A DNA stretch of 64,000 nucleotides from Pseudomonas vlassakiae (GCF_014269035.2 NZ_JABWRP020000008.1:1-64000); one strand, 5' to 3'. Positions 9,529 to 18,893 are shown, numbered from the stretch's first letter. The notes: generated from the sequence alone by a model not told the origin. Made by a program: numbers and translations.

Positions 9529-9999
9529 TCAAAGCGTACCGATGCGATCCAGCTCATGCTTGAGCTGATCACGGTCGAGGTGATCGAAAGGCAGTGCGAA
9601 GAAGGCCTGGCAGCGAGCCTCGATGCGGGCCAGCGTGGCGCAGAATGCTGCGTCCACCGACGCCTCGTCAGCCACGACATCGGACGGATCCTCCAACCCC
9701 CAGTGCGTCTTCAGTGCAGGGCCGAAATACACCGGGCAAGCTTCGCCGGCTGCCTTGTCGCACACCGTGATGACGATATCAGGAGGGCAGTCGACGAACG
9801 CGTCGTTGCCCTTGCTGCACAGCCCATCGGTTGAGATACCGGCATGCTGCAAGGTGGTCAGGCTGCGAGGCAACACTTGGCCCTTCGGAAAACTGCCGGA
9901 ACTGACGGCTTCAAATCCGTGAGGCGCCAAGTGATTGAACATGGCTTCGGAAAGGATGCTGCGGCAGCTGTTGGCCGTGCACATGAACAGGACTCGCAT
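9529..9999 (-). CDS. arsC: ArsC, arsenate reductase (low-molecular-weight phosphatase type)
   Basis: 156 aa. The N-terminal CX5R phosphate loop CTANSCR (C7-R13) defines the LMW-PTP fold. Further cysteines in GLCSKGND and VCDKAAGEACP fit the thioredoxin-coupled relay that reduces arsenate to arsenite. It lies between arsB and arsH with gaps of 27 and 12 bp. The product arsenite would be exported by the neighbouring ArsB. Confidence 0.95.
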   Translation of the reverse strand: MRVLFMCTANSCRSILSEAMFNHLAPHGFEAVSSGSFPKGQVLPRSLTTLQHAGISTDGLCSKGNDAFVDCPPDIVITVCDKAAGEACPVYFGPALKTHWGLEDPSDVVADEASVDAAFCATLARIEARCQAFFALPFDHLDRDQLKHELDRIGTL

Positions 10000-10026
10000 G
10001 GGGGCTCCTCCGCTTCGTGGCGGATG

Positions 10027-11310
10027 TCAGAGGCTCAGGCGCAATGCCAGGGCCGAAAGGGTGATCAACAGAACCGGCAGCGTCAGCAGGATGCCGACCT
10101 TGAAGTAGTAACCCCAGGTGATGCGCACGCCTTTGCGCTCCAGCACGTGCAGCCAGAGCAGCGTGGCGAGGCTGCCGATGGGCGTGATTTTCGGGCCGAG
10201 GTCGCAGCCGATGACGTTGGCGTAGATCATCGCCTCACGCACCAGCCCTTGCGCCTCGCTGGCCTGGATCGACAGAGCGCCAACCAGCACGCTGGGCATG
10301 TTGTTCATGACCGAGGACAGCAATGCAGCAATCAACCCGGTGCCAATGGCGGCACTCCAAAGCCCTTGCTGCGCGAGGCGATCCAGCAGCTGGGTGAGCA
10401 TGTCGGTGAGGCCGGCATTTTTCAGCCCGTAGACCACCAGGTACATGCCAAGAGAGAAGATCACCACCTGCCAGGGCGCTTCGCGCAGTACCTTGCGGGT
10501 CGAGATGCGATGCCCGCGAGCGGCGACGGCAAAGAGGATTGCCGCACAGGCTGCGGCTACCGCACTGATCGGGATACCCAGTGGTTCCAGGGCGAACAGG
10601 CCGATCAACAGCACCACCAGCACCCAGCCACCGACGTTGAAGGTTGCGCGGTCATGAATCGCCTCGCTTGGGACCTTCAAGGCCCCGACCGTGTATTGCT
10701 TCGGGATGTCACGGCGGAAGAACAGGAATAGCACCAGCAGCGTTGCGGCCACGCTGGCGAAGTTCACCGGCACCATCACCGAGGCATACTCGCTGAAACC
10801 CAGCCTGAAGTAGTCGGCCGAGACGATGTTCACCAGGTTGGAGACTACCAGCGGCAGGCTCGCCGTATCGGCAATGAAGCCGGCGGCCATGACGAAAGCC
10901 AGCGTCGCGGCAGGAGAAAAACGCAGCGCGAGAAGCATCGACATGACGATGGGCGTGAGTATCAGCGCCGCACCATCGTTAGCGAACAGCGCCGACACGG
11001 CAGCACCGAGCAGCACGCAGAAGGCGAACAGGCGGTAGCCGCAGCCGTTTGCCCAGCGCGCCACGTGGAGCGCGGCCCACTCGAAGAAACCGGCCTCGTC
11101 CAGCAACAGGCTGATGATGATGACGGCGATGAAGGTGGCGGTGGCGTTCCAGACAATCGCCCACACGGTCGGGATGTCGTGCAGCGAAACGGCACCCGCC
11201 GCCAAGGCGATGAGGGCACCGAGCGCGGCACTCCAGCCAACGCCAAGCCCCTTCGGCTGCCAGATAACCAGAATGAGGGTGAAAACAAAGACGGCAATGG
11301 CGACCAGCAT
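10027..11310 (-). CDS. arsB: ArsB arsenite/antimonite efflux permease
   Basis: 427-aa integral membrane protein of the ArsB/NhaD-like ion-transporter superfamily with about 12 hydrophobic segments. Family hallmarks include [15 protein letters not shown] and the C-terminal [24 protein letters not shown]. It exports arsenite from the cytoplasm using the membrane potential (no arsA ATPase is present). It starts 21 bp after arsR and is followed by arsC. It is not an Acr3-type pump. Confidence 0.95.
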   Translation of the reverse strand: MLVAIAVFVFTLILVIWQPKGLGVGWSAALGALIALAAGAVSLHDIPTVWAIVWNATATFIAVIIISLLLDEAGFFEWAALHVARWANGCGYRLFAFCVLLGAAVSALFANDGAALILTPIVMSMLLALRFSPAATLAFVMAAGFIADTASLPLVVSNLVNIVSADYFRLGFSEYASVMVPVNFASVAATLLVLFLFFRRDIPKQYTVGALKVPSEAIHDRATFNVGGWVLVVLLIGLFALEPLGIPISAVAAACAAILFAVAARGHRISTRKVLREAPWQVVIFSLGMYLVVYGLKNAGLTDMLTQLLDRLAQQGLWSAAIGTGLIAALLSSVMNNMPSVLVGALSIQASEAQGLVREAMIYANVIGCDLGPKITPIGSLATLLWLHVLERKGVRITWGYYFKVGILLTLPVLLITLSALALRLSL

Positions 11311-11331
11311 GAAGATCTCGCTCGGTGATGA

Positions 11332-11679
11332 TCAGCAGCAGGCAGCGTCACGAACGGGGCGGCCGTCCATGTTCTTCAGCCGAAGAGAGTTGTCTGCCAA
11401 CCACTGTGAATTAGCCCGCAAGGTCACCTGCAACATTTCATGCACCCAAGCGGGCAGATCCGGGTTCAGGCGGTAATACACCCATTGCCCCTGGCGACGA
11501 TCCAACAGAATGCCATTGCTGCGCAGCTGCGCGAGGTGGCGGCTTATCTTGGGTTGGCTGTCGTTCAGCGCGCACATCAGTTCGCAGACACATAGCTCAC
11601 CAAGGCTAGCGATCAGCAGGGTGGCGCGGACACGGGTCTCGTCGGACAGGCTCTTGAACACATCTGGCGGGGTAATCAT
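11332..11679 (-). CDS. arsR: ArsR arsenite-responsive repressor
   Basis: 115-aa winged-helix repressor of the ArsR/SmtB family. The As(III) site ELCVCEL (two cysteines spaced CxC, about residues 30-32) is in the alpha-3 region, as in E. coli ArsR. The DNA-recognition helix is in SQPKISRHLAQLRSNGIL. A terminal CC pair (DAACC) could add metalloid affinity. First gene of arsRBCH, preceded by an 11-bp inverted repeat that is the likely operator. Confidence 0.95.
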   Translation of the reverse strand: MITPPDVFKSLSDETRVRATLLIASLGELCVCELMCALNDSQPKISRHLAQLRSNGILLDRRQGQWVYYRLNPDLPAWVHEMLQVTLRANSQWLADNSLRLKNMDGRPVRDAACC

Positions 11680-11691
11680 GACTATACCTGT

Positions 11692-11727
11692 ACATATGGA
11701 AAATCAAATATACGGATTTCCATATGT
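11692..11727 (-). promoter_or_regulatory. ArsR operator (11-bp inverted repeat)
   Basis: ACATATGGAAA (11692-11702) and TTTCCATATGT (11717-11727) form a perfect 11-bp inverted repeat with a 14-base AT-rich spacer, 13 bases upstream of the arsR start. An imperfect dyad near the start codon is normal for ArsR autorepression. Confidence 0.65.
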
Positions 11728-11751
11728 GTTAGGCAAGCATATTTGGCCTGA

Positions 11752-11850
11752 ACGTCTGCTATGGGTCGTAAGCGGACGTTCACGAACGGGCGCCATGGGT
11801 TGATAGCGGCCTGTCGTGTGGGCCAGCTTTCGACCTAAAGTGGATATCTG
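11752..11850 (+). repeat. CTATGGGTCG-type intergenic repeat, copy C
   Basis: CGTCTGCTATGGGTCGTAAG starts at about 11753 and is followed by an inverted partner (CCAGCTTTCGACCTAAAG). Together with copies A and B it brackets the DUF6188-ars segment. Confidence 0.6.
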
Positions 11851-11958
11851 CCCGAGCCTCTGTGGTCACTACCAGCCTCGCCGGAAAGCCCGCTTTGGGA
11901 TTGCAGCCACGCCATCATTGTTGCAACCTCATCGCTCATTCTGGCACGAGAGGGCAGT

Positions 11959-12810
11959 ATGGACTGGAGTGACATGCGGATCTTCCTGGCGATCGCCCGC
12001 AGTGGCTCGCTGGGAGGGGCCGCCAAGGCGTTAGGGGTCAGTCACCCGACCGTCGGGCGGCGCTTGCAGGTGCTCGAACAGGCCAGTGGACAAGCGTTCT
12101 TCCTGCGCACTGCCCAGGGGCTGGTACTCACCGATAATGGTGAGCGGATTCTCGACCTGGCGCTCGCCATGGAGCACAGTGCGCTGGCCATCGAACGTCG
12201 TCTGGCGGGGCATGGCGATCAGCCTGAAGGGCTGTTGCGCATTTCCTCGGCCGACTGGTTCGCCTGTCATGTGCTGTCGCCGGTGCTGGCCGAACTGGCA
12301 CGACGGTATCCATTGATCGTGCCCGAAGTCATTGCCGGGCATCGGCTGTTCGACCTCGCCCGTCGCGATGCCGACATCGCTTTCCGGATCGTGCCCTTCA
12401 CCGAGCCTGACATTGTCCAGCGCAAACTGACGACCTTGCCTTACGGGCTCTACACCTCAGTGCATGCCCCGGCGCCACACCCGGACGGCGAGGGGCTGGG
12501 GTTGATCCTGATGAACGTTGCCCAGGCCCATTACCCGGATGTGCACTGGCTGCAGCAGCGCTACCCGCAGTCTCGCACCGTGTTCACCAGCAGCAGCCGG
12601 ACGGTCCAGGCACAGATGTGCGCGCAAGGGCTTGGGGTTGCTGTGTTGCCACGGGTGCTCGGCGACTCGGTGCCCGGCCTGCGGCTGCTGGACGAGCATC
12701 AGCCACCACCGGGGCGGGACATCTGGATGGGCTATCACCGCGACATGCGTCAGCTGGACCGGCTGCGCGCCCTGGCCAACCTTGCCTCCAGCATGATCGG
12801 CGCAGGGTAG
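11959..12810 (+). CDS. LysR-family transcriptional regulator
   Basis: 283 aa. The N-terminal helix-turn-helix reads GSLGGAAKALGVSHPTVGRRLQVLE, the variant typical of LysR proteins that begin DWSDMRIFLAIARSGSL. The effector domain follows. It converges on the MFS exporter gene with a 13-bp gap between stops, so it does not share a promoter with it, though regulation of that exporter is possible. Effector unknown. Confidence 0.92.
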   Translation: MDWSDMRIFLAIARSGSLGGAAKALGVSHPTVGRRLQVLEQASGQAFFLRTAQGLVLTDNGERILDLALAMEHSALAIERRLAGHGDQPEGLLRISSADWFACHVLSPVLAELARRYPLIVPEVIAGHRLFDLARRDADIAFRIVPFTEPDIVQRKLTTLPYGLYTSVHAPAPHPDGEGLGLILMNVAQAHYPDVHWLQQRYPQSRTVFTSSSRTVQAQMCAQGLGVAVLPRVLGDSVPGLRLLDEHQPPPGRDIWMGYHRDMRQLDRLRALANLASSMIGAG

Positions 12811-12823
12811 CAGGTTGCGGCGC

Positions 12824-14278
12824 TCAGCTCGGGCGCATCGCCGCTGCCTCCGCCAGCGGTGCCGGCTGCCGCGCTAATGTCAGGCTCAGCGCAACCCCTA
12901 CGGCCAGGCAGGCGGCCATGTACAGAACGGCGACCACGAAGGCGTGGCTGATACGAGCTTCCGTTACCGGGTCCCCCAGCACGGTGTAGAACACGCCGCC
13001 GATGACGGCCACGCTCAGCGAGGTACTGATCTGCAAGGTCGCGCTGGTGATGCCTGCGATCATCCCGGCATACGCCGGCGCGACCCGGCCCGTGACCAGG
13101 CGCATCAACGTCGGCAACGCCAGGCCCTGTCCCAGCCCGATCAGGAACAGGCTGACCGCCAGGAACGTGAAGGGCGGGGCAAGGCCAGGCGGGGTCACTG
13201 ACACCAGCCAACCCAGCCAGAGCAAGCCAATGACCTCCAGCGCCATGCCTGACGGGTTCACGTAACCGCCGAGCACGCGCCTGAGAAGGGGAACCGAGAG
13301 CGGGCCGATGAGGAAGCCGGCACCGAACGGCAGGAAGACCAGGCCGGCATCCAGTGCGCTCATCTGCAATGCGCCTTGCAGATAGATCGAAAACAGCAGG
13401 AAGAACACGCCGATCGCGTAGAAGCACAGCGCTATGGATAACGCCCGGCCCAGCCCGGGGGCTTGCAGAGCGGCCGGCGCCAGCAAAGGGGTTCCGCCGG
13501 CGCGGTGCAAGCGCGCCTCATAGCGCCAGAACAACGCCCCCAGTACAGGCGCAGCGGCGAGTGACAGCCACGCCCACCACGGCCATCCCGCTTCGCGCCC
13601 CTCGATCAGCGGCACGACCAGAGCGCCGAGGGCCAGTATCGACAACGCCGTACCCACCAGGTCCAGCTTGCTCGCCCGCAGCACACGGGTGTCCTTGAGC
13701 ACGGGAATACCGAGTGCAATCACCAGCAATGCGATCGGCAGGTTGACCAGGAATATCGCGCGCCAGCCCATGCCGAACAGGTCGAGCGCGATCAGCACGC
13801 CACCCAGCGCCTGGCCGATCACTGACGCCAGGCCAAACACGGCCCCGTACAGGCTCAGGGCCAATGGCCTTTGCGCTGCCGGAAAAATCGTCTGCACCGA
13901 GGCGAGTGCCTGCGGCGCCATCACGGCGGCGCTCACGCCCTGCAAGGCGCGCCCGAGCACCAGTACCCAGGGCGCAGTCGCCACTCCGCACAGCAGCGAA
14001 GCAGCGGCGAAGCCCAGCAGGCCGATGAAAAACATCCGCCCGCGTCCATACAGGTCGCCAAGGCGCCCGCCGGTGATCAGCGTCACGGCATAGAGCGTGG
14101 CATAGGACGCGATCACCAACTGCTCGGCAGAGGGGCCTGTGCCCAGGTCCGCCTGTATCGAGGGCAGCGCAACGTTGACGATGAAGAAATCCAGCGGCGG
14201 TAGAAACGCGCCGACCAGCAAGATGGCGAACATCAACCAGCGCCGGGGTTCGGTGGCTTCACTTTCGATTCGAGACAT
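12824..14278 (-). CDS. MFS transporter, DHA2 (EmrB/QacA) family
   Basis: 484-aa membrane protein with about 14 hydrophobic segments. The family-typical start MFAILLVGAFLPPLDFFIVNVALPSIQADLG precedes motif C-like and motif A-like loops (GGRLGDLYGRGRMF). Such pumps export drugs or metabolites by proton antiport. The ATG at 14278 is chosen because AGGA lies 8 bases before it; two upstream in-frame starts are less well placed. No EmrA-type adaptor is adjacent. Confidence 0.92.
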   Translation of the reverse strand: MSRIESEATEPRRWLMFAILLVGAFLPPLDFFIVNVALPSIQADLGTGPSAEQLVIASYATLYAVTLITGGRLGDLYGRGRMFFIGLLGFAAASLLCGVATAPWVLVLGRALQGVSAAVMAPQALASVQTIFPAAQRPLALSLYGAVFGLASVIGQALGGVLIALDLFGMGWRAIFLVNLPIALLVIALGIPVLKDTRVLRASKLDLVGTALSILALGALVVPLIEGREAGWPWWAWLSLAAAPVLGALFWRYEARLHRAGGTPLLAPAALQAPGLGRALSIALCFYAIGVFFLLFSIYLQGALQMSALDAGLVFLPFGAGFLIGPLSVPLLRRVLGGYVNPSGMALEVIGLLWLGWLVSVTPPGLAPPFTFLAVSLFLIGLGQGLALPTLMRLVTGRVAPAYAGMIAGITSATLQISTSLSVAVIGGVFYTVLGDPVTEARISHAFVVAVLYMAACLAVGVALSLTLARQPAPLAEAAAMRPS

Positions 14279-14455
14279 GACGGGCATCCTGTGTGGCAAC
14301 TCCGGTTCGAAACGCGGGCAGGCCAGGTTTCATGGAGCCTGGCTATTGCCCGCTCGTGCCTTGGCCGATGGGCCACACTCTAGGGAATCTCATCCCGGCG
14401 CGCGCCTTACGAAACTGCACGGGCAAGGTTCATTGCTGTCAGTGGCGTCATCACC

Positions 14456-15421
14456 TCAGCGAGGGGTAGGGTGGTTGGGCTCGCGCTCATCGCGGCTGGA
14501 TCGTCGGGCCTCGGCGCGTACCACCAGGCAGATCCCGACCGCCGATAGCGCCATCCCCGCTGCCATCTGCCAGGACAATGGCTCATCGAACATCGCCCAG
14601 GCCCAGAGCAGGGTGATCGGTGGGCTGAGATAAAGCACGCTGGCGACGCGGGTGGCCGAGGACCTGCGCAGGCAGACCCAGTACAAGCCATAGCCACCAA
14701 GCGTCGACAGAACTACGGTCCACGACACGCTCAGTGCAAAGCCTGCGCTGGCAACCGGTGCCAGGCTGCGTTGGCTGCCTTCGAGGGCCGCGAAGGCGAA
14801 ACTAGAGACGAAACACTGCAGCCAAAGGTTCGGCAACAGGCCCATGGCCTGCACCGTGCTGCGTTTTTGCCACAACGTGGCGACCGCCAGCGAGCACATG
14901 CCGGCCACGGGCAGGCCATAGGCCCACATCGGTGCTGTGCCCAGCGTCAGCGCATCGTGGGTCACCCACAGCATCCCCAGCAGCCCGACGACCAGGCCGA
15001 CCCACACCTGCAGCGGCAGGCGCTCGCCCAGCAGCAGCGCCGCGAGCAGCGCCATGCCCAGCGGCAACAGGTCGGCGCATAACGCGGCAAGGCCGGCGGG
15101 CACACCCAGGGCAATGCCCTGCGTCACGCCGGTGAGGTAGCCCGCCATGGCCAGCAGGCCGATGCCCGCGTGCCTCAGCAACACGGCAAACGGCGTCTGG
15201 CGCAGGGTGCGCCAGACGAACGGGGACAACAGGAGGCTGACCACGAGGCAGCGCCAGAACACTACCAGCAGGGCGGGGGCATGATCGATGGAAAAGCGTG
15301 CGCCGATGAACCCGGAACTCCAGGTCAGCAGCAGTGCGGCTTCAAGCAAGGGCAGCGGCAAGGCCCGCCGCCAGGGGCGACGGGTCTGCATGGAAGGCGG
15401 AGTCGGCAGGTGCTGGTTCAT
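14456..15421 (-). CDS. EamA/DMT-family exporter
   Basis: 321 aa with ten hydrophobic segments arranged as two five-helix EamA repeats, the drug/metabolite transporter fold. The C-terminal tail is charged (VRAEARRSSRDEREPNHPTPR). It is divergent from the LysR gene at 15497, with a 75-base AT-rich intergenic region, the usual pairing of an exporter with its activator. Substrate unknown. Confidence 0.92.
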   Translation of the reverse strand: MNQHLPTPPSMQTRRPWRRALPLPLLEAALLLTWSSGFIGARFSIDHAPALLVVFWRCLVVSLLLSPFVWRTLRQTPFAVLLRHAGIGLLAMAGYLTGVTQGIALGVPAGLAALCADLLPLGMALLAALLLGERLPLQVWVGLVVGLLGMLWVTHDALTLGTAPMWAYGLPVAGMCSLAVATLWQKRSTVQAMGLLPNLWLQCFVSSFAFAALEGSQRSLAPVASAGFALSVSWTVVLSTLGGYGLYWVCLRRSSATRVASVLYLSPPITLLWAWAMFDEPLSWQMAAGMALSAVGICLVVRAEARRSSRDEREPNHPTPR

Positions 15422-15465
15422 ACCCCCGACACTACGAAATCGGAGTAATCTGATAAATCAAAATT

Positions 15466-15478
15466 AACTGCAGTAGTT
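15466..15478. promoter_or_regulatory. dyad AACT-N5-AGTT, candidate LysR site
   Basis: AACTGCAGTAGTT sits in the AT-rich gap between the divergent EamA exporter and LysR genes. A short dyad in such a gap is where a LysR box is expected. It is too short to be sure. Confidence 0.35.
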
Positions 15479-15496
15479 CTTTACGGATATTGAACT

Positions 15497-16351
15497 ATGG
15501 CGACCACGCTCGATATCGACCTCCTGCGTACCTTCCATGCCGTGGTGCGTGTTGGCAAATTCAGCGCTGCGGCCGAGCAGCTGCACAAAAGCCCGGCGGC
15601 GGTCAGCGTTCACATTCAACGCCTGGAGGCCGTCGCCGGCGGCAGGCTGCTCAATCGCGACAACCAGTCCATATCGTTGACGGCCCTGGGCCGACGGCTG
15701 CTTAATTCGACTGCCGAGCTGTTACGCACCCACGATCAGGTGCTGGCAGAGCTGCACGGGCCGGATCTGGCCGGGCGTATCACGCTCGGTGTCCCTGACG
15801 AATACGCAGCCCATGTGATTCGCGACATCTTGCCGATGTTCAGCGCGGCCTGGCCGAATGTGGTGCTCGAACTGAGGACCGGGCCGAGCCATGCCCTGAG
15901 GGATCTGGTCCGGCGCGGCAAACTGCAGGCAGCAGTTGTCGCCCAGGCCGAAGGCACGCTCGGGCCCAATGCCGAGCGACTGCTGTCGACCACGCCGGTC
16001 TGGGTCGGGCCGATGAACGCGGCGGCGGTACTTCATGACCCGTTGCCGCTGGCTGCCCATGCGCTGCAATGCCCCTATCGTGAGGCCATGACCGAATCAC
16101 TCAAGGCCTCGGGACGCCGCTCGCGGATCGTCCTTGAAAGCCACTCCAACCAGGCCGTCAAAGCCTGTGTGGAGGCCGGGTTGGCCATCAGTGTGATCGA
16201 CCGGGCCAAGGTCACCGAGCGCATGCAGATCCTCGACGGGCTACCGGCTATTCCCGACCATGACATCCTTTTCGTGCGCAGCCCGGCATCGGGCGGGGAC
16301 GCCGCCGTGACTTTGCTGGCGCGGGCGATGCGGCAATCGTTTCGACTGTAG
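15497..16351 (+). CDS. LysR-family regulator of the divergent EamA exporter
   Basis: 284 aa. The helix-turn-helix GKFSAAAEQLHKSPAAVSVHIQRLE (residues about 20-45) is followed by the effector domain (GRITLGVPDEYAAHVIRDILPMFS). Divergent from the EamA gene at 75 bases, so it very likely activates that exporter. Effector not predictable. Confidence 0.92.
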   Translation: MATTLDIDLLRTFHAVVRVGKFSAAAEQLHKSPAAVSVHIQRLEAVAGGRLLNRDNQSISLTALGRRLLNSTAELLRTHDQVLAELHGPDLAGRITLGVPDEYAAHVIRDILPMFSAAWPNVVLELRTGPSHALRDLVRRGKLQAAVVAQAEGTLGPNAERLLSTTPVWVGPMNAAAVLHDPLPLAAHALQCPYREAMTESLKASGRRSRIVLESHSNQAVKACVEAGLAISVIDRAKVTERMQILDGLPAIPDHDILFVRSPASGGDAAVTLLARAMRQSFRL

Positions 16352-16385
16352 GCAAGGGGCGGACGCTTCGATGCGCAGCAGGCGG

Positions 16386-16532
16386 GTAGATAGCGCGTCC
16401 ACGTTTCACCAAGGTGGATTCTGTGGCATCACGCCCGTTCACGGGGAGCACGGTTTCGGTCATGCGCATCTGCTGCGTTCAGGGCAGCTGACCTTGATGG
16501 ACAAGCGCGGCCAGCGCACCGAACTGTCTTAG
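16386..16532 (+). pseudogene. possible gene remnant without a start
   Basis: One forward frame ending at TAG 16530-16532 reads as plausible protein (FHQGGFCGITPVHGEHGFG then HAHLLRSGQLTLMDKRGQR) but has no upstream start with a ribosome site. It may be the 3' end of a decayed gene. I do not recognise the family. The 188-base gap 16352-16539 contains nothing else I can name. Confidence 0.25.
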
Positions 16533-16539
16533 CCAAGCA

Positions 16540-16797
16540 TCAGTTGTTGGAACAACCATTTCCCATGATGCGGTACTCCATGACATGCCGCTCGCCATTG
16601 GAGTCATCGTAGGTCAGCTGCATCGGCACCACGTCGCAGACATCGGGCACCGGCGTCACAGCCACCACGTGCGCGATATCCAGGTGTTGAGCGTAGCGAT
16701 AGGGTTCGACCGCAACCTGTGTGGCCTGGGTAACCGGTTCATCGGCCAGCGCAACAGAACCCAGGCAGCCCAGGAGCAATAGGGATAACAGTTTCAT
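16540..16797 (-). CDS. DUF2790 small exported protein
   Basis: 85 aa. A signal peptide (MKLLSLLLLGCLGSVALA) is followed by a short mature domain with YAQHLDIAHVVAVTPVPDVC and YRIMGNGC, the pattern of the Pseudomonas-specific DUF2790 family. The two cysteines probably form a disulfide in the periplasm. Start at 16797 is taken because the signal peptide begins there; an in-frame extension upstream has no role. Several paralogues are normal in pseudomonads and are often metal-responsive, but no site is visible here. Confidence 0.85.
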   Translation of the reverse strand: MKLLSLLLLGCLGSVALADEPVTQATQVAVEPYRYAQHLDIAHVVAVTPVPDVCDVVPMQLTYDDSNGERHVMEYRIMGNGCSNN

Positions 16798-16873
16798 GGT
16801 AATCACCTGAAGTGAGGCGCAAGAACGCCAGAGCACCCGAGCGGTGCTCAGTCGTCATGAAGGTTGGAGGGTG

Positions 16874-16897
16874 GCCCGGCGCCGTCAGGTGCCGGGC
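16874..16897 (-). terminator. terminator-like hairpin after cynS
   Basis: GCCCGGCGCC (16874-16883) pairs with GGTGCCGGGC (16888-16897) around a GTCA loop, with one G-U pair. It lies 10 bases beyond the cynS stop on the minus strand. There is no clear T-run. Confidence 0.5.
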
Positions 16898-16906
16898 TGG
16901 GCTGCA

Positions 16907-17377
16907 TCAGAAAGGCTTGGTGGGCAGGTATTTGCCATCCAGGGTGATCACGGCACGGTGGCCACCCTCGGGATCTTCGACCTTCTTGATGTCCAGCTTG
17001 AAGTTGATGGCACTGATGATGCCGTCACCGAACTTCTCGTGGACCAGCGCTTTGAGGGTGGTGCCATACACCGACATCATTTCGTAGAAGCGGTAGATGG
17101 TAGGGTCGCTCGGCACGCCGTCGAAGAAGCTGCCGCGGATCGGCATCGATTGCAGCAGTGCCACTTGATCGGCATCGAGGTCGAGTTTTTCGCCCACCAC
17201 CTTCGCGGCGCTTTCCGGCAGAGGGTGCTGGCCAAGCAGGGCAGCGGTGACAAAGGCTTCGGACAGGCCAGTGCCGTCAACGATCTGTGCAAATGACAAG
17301 TCCTTGCGAGCCTTGGCCTGAATGATCACTTCGGTCAGTTCCTGGCGAGCGGTACGGGTGGCTTGAGTCTGGATCAT
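16907..17377 (-). CDS. cynS: cyanase (cyanate hydratase)
   Basis: 156 aa, the standard length. It converts cyanate and bicarbonate to ammonia and two CO2. The C-terminal catalytic segment [20 protein letters not shown] continues into [16 protein letters not shown] and holds the Arg, Glu and Ser active-site residues known from E. coli CynS. The N-terminal half is a lambda-repressor-like helical domain ([16 protein letters not shown]). It follows cynT by 39 bp and is co-transcribed. Confidence 0.97.
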   Translation of the reverse strand: MIQTQATRTARQELTEVIIQAKARKDLSFAQIVDGTGLSEAFVTAALLGQHPLPESAAKVVGEKLDLDADQVALLQSMPIRGSFFDGVPSDPTIYRFYEMMSVYGTTLKALVHEKFGDGIISAINFKLDIKKVEDPEGGHRAVITLDGKYLPTKPF

Positions 17378-17416
17378 GGTGAATCTCCTGGGTAAGTAGA
17401 GGTGCAGGTACAGTTT

Positions 17417-18076
17417 TCAGGCAACGTGCCTGGCGTGTTGGGAAACAGCGTGGACTTCCGGGTTTTCTGCAAGCGACACGAAGGTGCCGGTACTGCCATC
17501 AAAGGCGTCGATACGTCCGCTCTCGATGTCATAGATCCAGCCATGCAAGGTCACGCGGCCTTCTTCGAGCGCCAGGCGTACGGATGGGTGGGTCTGGATG
17601 TTGGCCAGTTGCGCGATGACGTTTTCGCGCACCATGGAGGCGACTTTGCTCGGCATGTCCACGTGCTGGCGGGCCTCGTTGACGACCTTGGCCGAGTCGG
17701 CATAGCGCAACCATCCAGCCACCGCGGGCATGTGATCGAGGCACTTGCAGCTGGCAATGGCCGTCATCGCGCCGCAGTCGGAGTGGCCGCAGATCACGAT
17801 GTCTGCAACGTCTAGCCCGGCGACCGCGTATTCGACGGAGGCCGACACGCCACCTGGCTCTGGCCCATACGACGGCACGATGTTGCCGGCGTTGCGGATG
17901 ACAAACAGATCACCTGGCTCGCGCTGGGTGACCAGTTCAGGCACCAGTCGGCTGTCCGAGCAGGAGATGAAGAGCGCCTTGGGGGCCTGTTGATTGGCCA
18001 GGTCCTTGAACAGTTTGACCCGCTCAGGGAAGGCGTTTTTTTGAAACTTCAGAAATCCGTCGATGATCGCTTTCAT
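17417..18076 (-). CDS. cynT: beta-class carbonic anhydrase of the cyanate operon
   Basis: 219 aa. Zinc ligands are visible in [12 protein letters not shown] and [10 protein letters not shown] (Cys, Asp, His, Cys). It recaptures CO2 as bicarbonate, which cyanase consumes, so it prevents bicarbonate depletion during cyanate breakdown. First gene of cynT-cynS. Upstream at 18130-18177 is a 48-bp element also found next to cynR. Confidence 0.96.
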   Translation of the reverse strand: MKAIIDGFLKFQKNAFPERVKLFKDLANQQAPKALFISCSDSRLVPELVTQREPGDLFVIRNAGNIVPSYGPEPGGVSASVEYAVAGLDVADIVICGHSDCGAMTAIASCKCLDHMPAVAGWLRYADSAKVVNEARQHVDMPSKVASMVRENVIAQLANIQTHPSVRLALEEGRVTLHGWIYDIESGRIDAFDGSTGTFVSLAENPEVHAVSQHARHVA

Positions 18077-18129
18077 GGTTGCTGTCTCTATGTCGCTGGG
18101 TGTGAGACAAAGATTAAGCAGTGCATGTA

Positions 18130-18177
18130 ATAAGGTAAAAGTCTCAATTATTATGAAACGGATCAGATTATCTTATG
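18130..18177 (-). promoter_or_regulatory. putative CynR operator upstream of cynT
   Basis: The element starts with ATAAGGTAAAAGTCT and contains GATCAGATTA, then ends TTATG. It aligns without gaps to 22465-22512, with identical 15-base and 10-base blocks at the same spacing. Its two ends are inverted (ATAAGGTAA against TTATCTTAT, 8 of 9). It lies 54 bases upstream of the cynT start. Confidence 0.65.
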
Positions 18178-18288
18178 GGTGGGACATGCGGGCTCGATGA
18201 ACTGGGCGTGCATCGGTTGCTACGGCGAAGGCGAATGCCCTCGGCAGGGTGGCCATGTCAGGCAGCGGGAGAGGGGACACTGAAAAGA

Positions 18289-18325
18289 AAGCCCCCATTG
18301 GCTGTTTGAGGGCCAATGGGGGCTT
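18289..18325 (-). terminator. 14-bp hairpin, terminator
   Basis: AAGCCCCCATTGGC (18289-18302) and GCCAATGGGGGCTT (18312-18325) are perfectly complementary. Read on the minus strand the second arm is followed by a T-rich run. It is the second of two hairpins beyond the DUF1348 gene. Confidence 0.65.
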
Positions 18326-18375
18326 ATGGATTGCAAAGAACCTGGAACGGGGATGATAAACGCCAGCTGAACAAA

Positions 18376-18407
18376 AACCTGATCCTGCATCAAAGCAGGA
18401 TCAGGTT
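18376..18407 (-). terminator. rho-independent terminator of the DUF1348 gene
   Basis: AACCTGATCCTGC (18376-18388) pairs perfectly with GCAGGATCAGGTT (18395-18407) over a six-base loop, and on the minus strand is followed by TTTTTG. It starts 10 bases past the stop of the gene ending at 18417. Confidence 0.8.
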
Positions 18408-18416
18408 CGGCATGAA

Positions 18417-18893
18417 TTAAAGGCCCAGTTCAGTCAGGCCTGGGTGGTCATCCGGACGGCGCCCCAGCGGCCAGTGGAACTTACGCTCGCTTTCCTTGAT
18501 GGGCATGTCGTTGATGCAGGCGAATCGGCGTTGCATCAGGCCGTCGGCTTCAAACTCCCAGTTTTCATTGCCGTAGGAGCGGAACCAGTTACCCGAATCG
18601 TCGTGCCACTCATAGGCGTAGCGGACGGCGATGCGGTTATCGGTGAAGGCCCACAGCTCCTTGATCAGGCGGTAGTCCAGTTCCTTCTTCCACTTGCGGG
18701 TCAGGAACGCCTGAGCTTCTTCGCGATTGTTTGCAAATTCGGCTCGGTTACGCCATTGGGTGTTCAATGTATAAGCAAGCGCAATTTTTTCAGGATTGCG
18801 AGTATTCCAACCGTCTTCAGCGAGTCGGACCTTTTCAATCGCCGACTCGCGAGTGAAAGGAGGAAGTGGCGGGCGAGCCTGTTCGTTGGACAT
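18417..18893 (-). CDS. DUF1348 / NTF2-like protein
   Basis: 158 aa. Features typical of the DUF1348 (nuclear transport factor 2-like fold) family are [41 protein letters not shown] and the C-terminal [18 protein letters not shown]. Function of the family is not established; members are commonly found beside TetR or LysR regulators. The TetR gene at 18947-19522 lies just upstream on the same strand (53-bp gap). A strong terminator follows. Confidence 0.88.
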   Translation of the reverse strand: MSNEQARPPLPPFTRESAIEKVRLAEDGWNTRNPEKIALAYTLNTQWRNRAEFANNREEAQAFLTRKWKKELDYRLIKELWAFTDNRIAVRYAYEWHDDSGNWFRSYGNENWEFEADGLMQRRFACINDMPIKESERKFHWPLGRRPDDHPGLTELGL

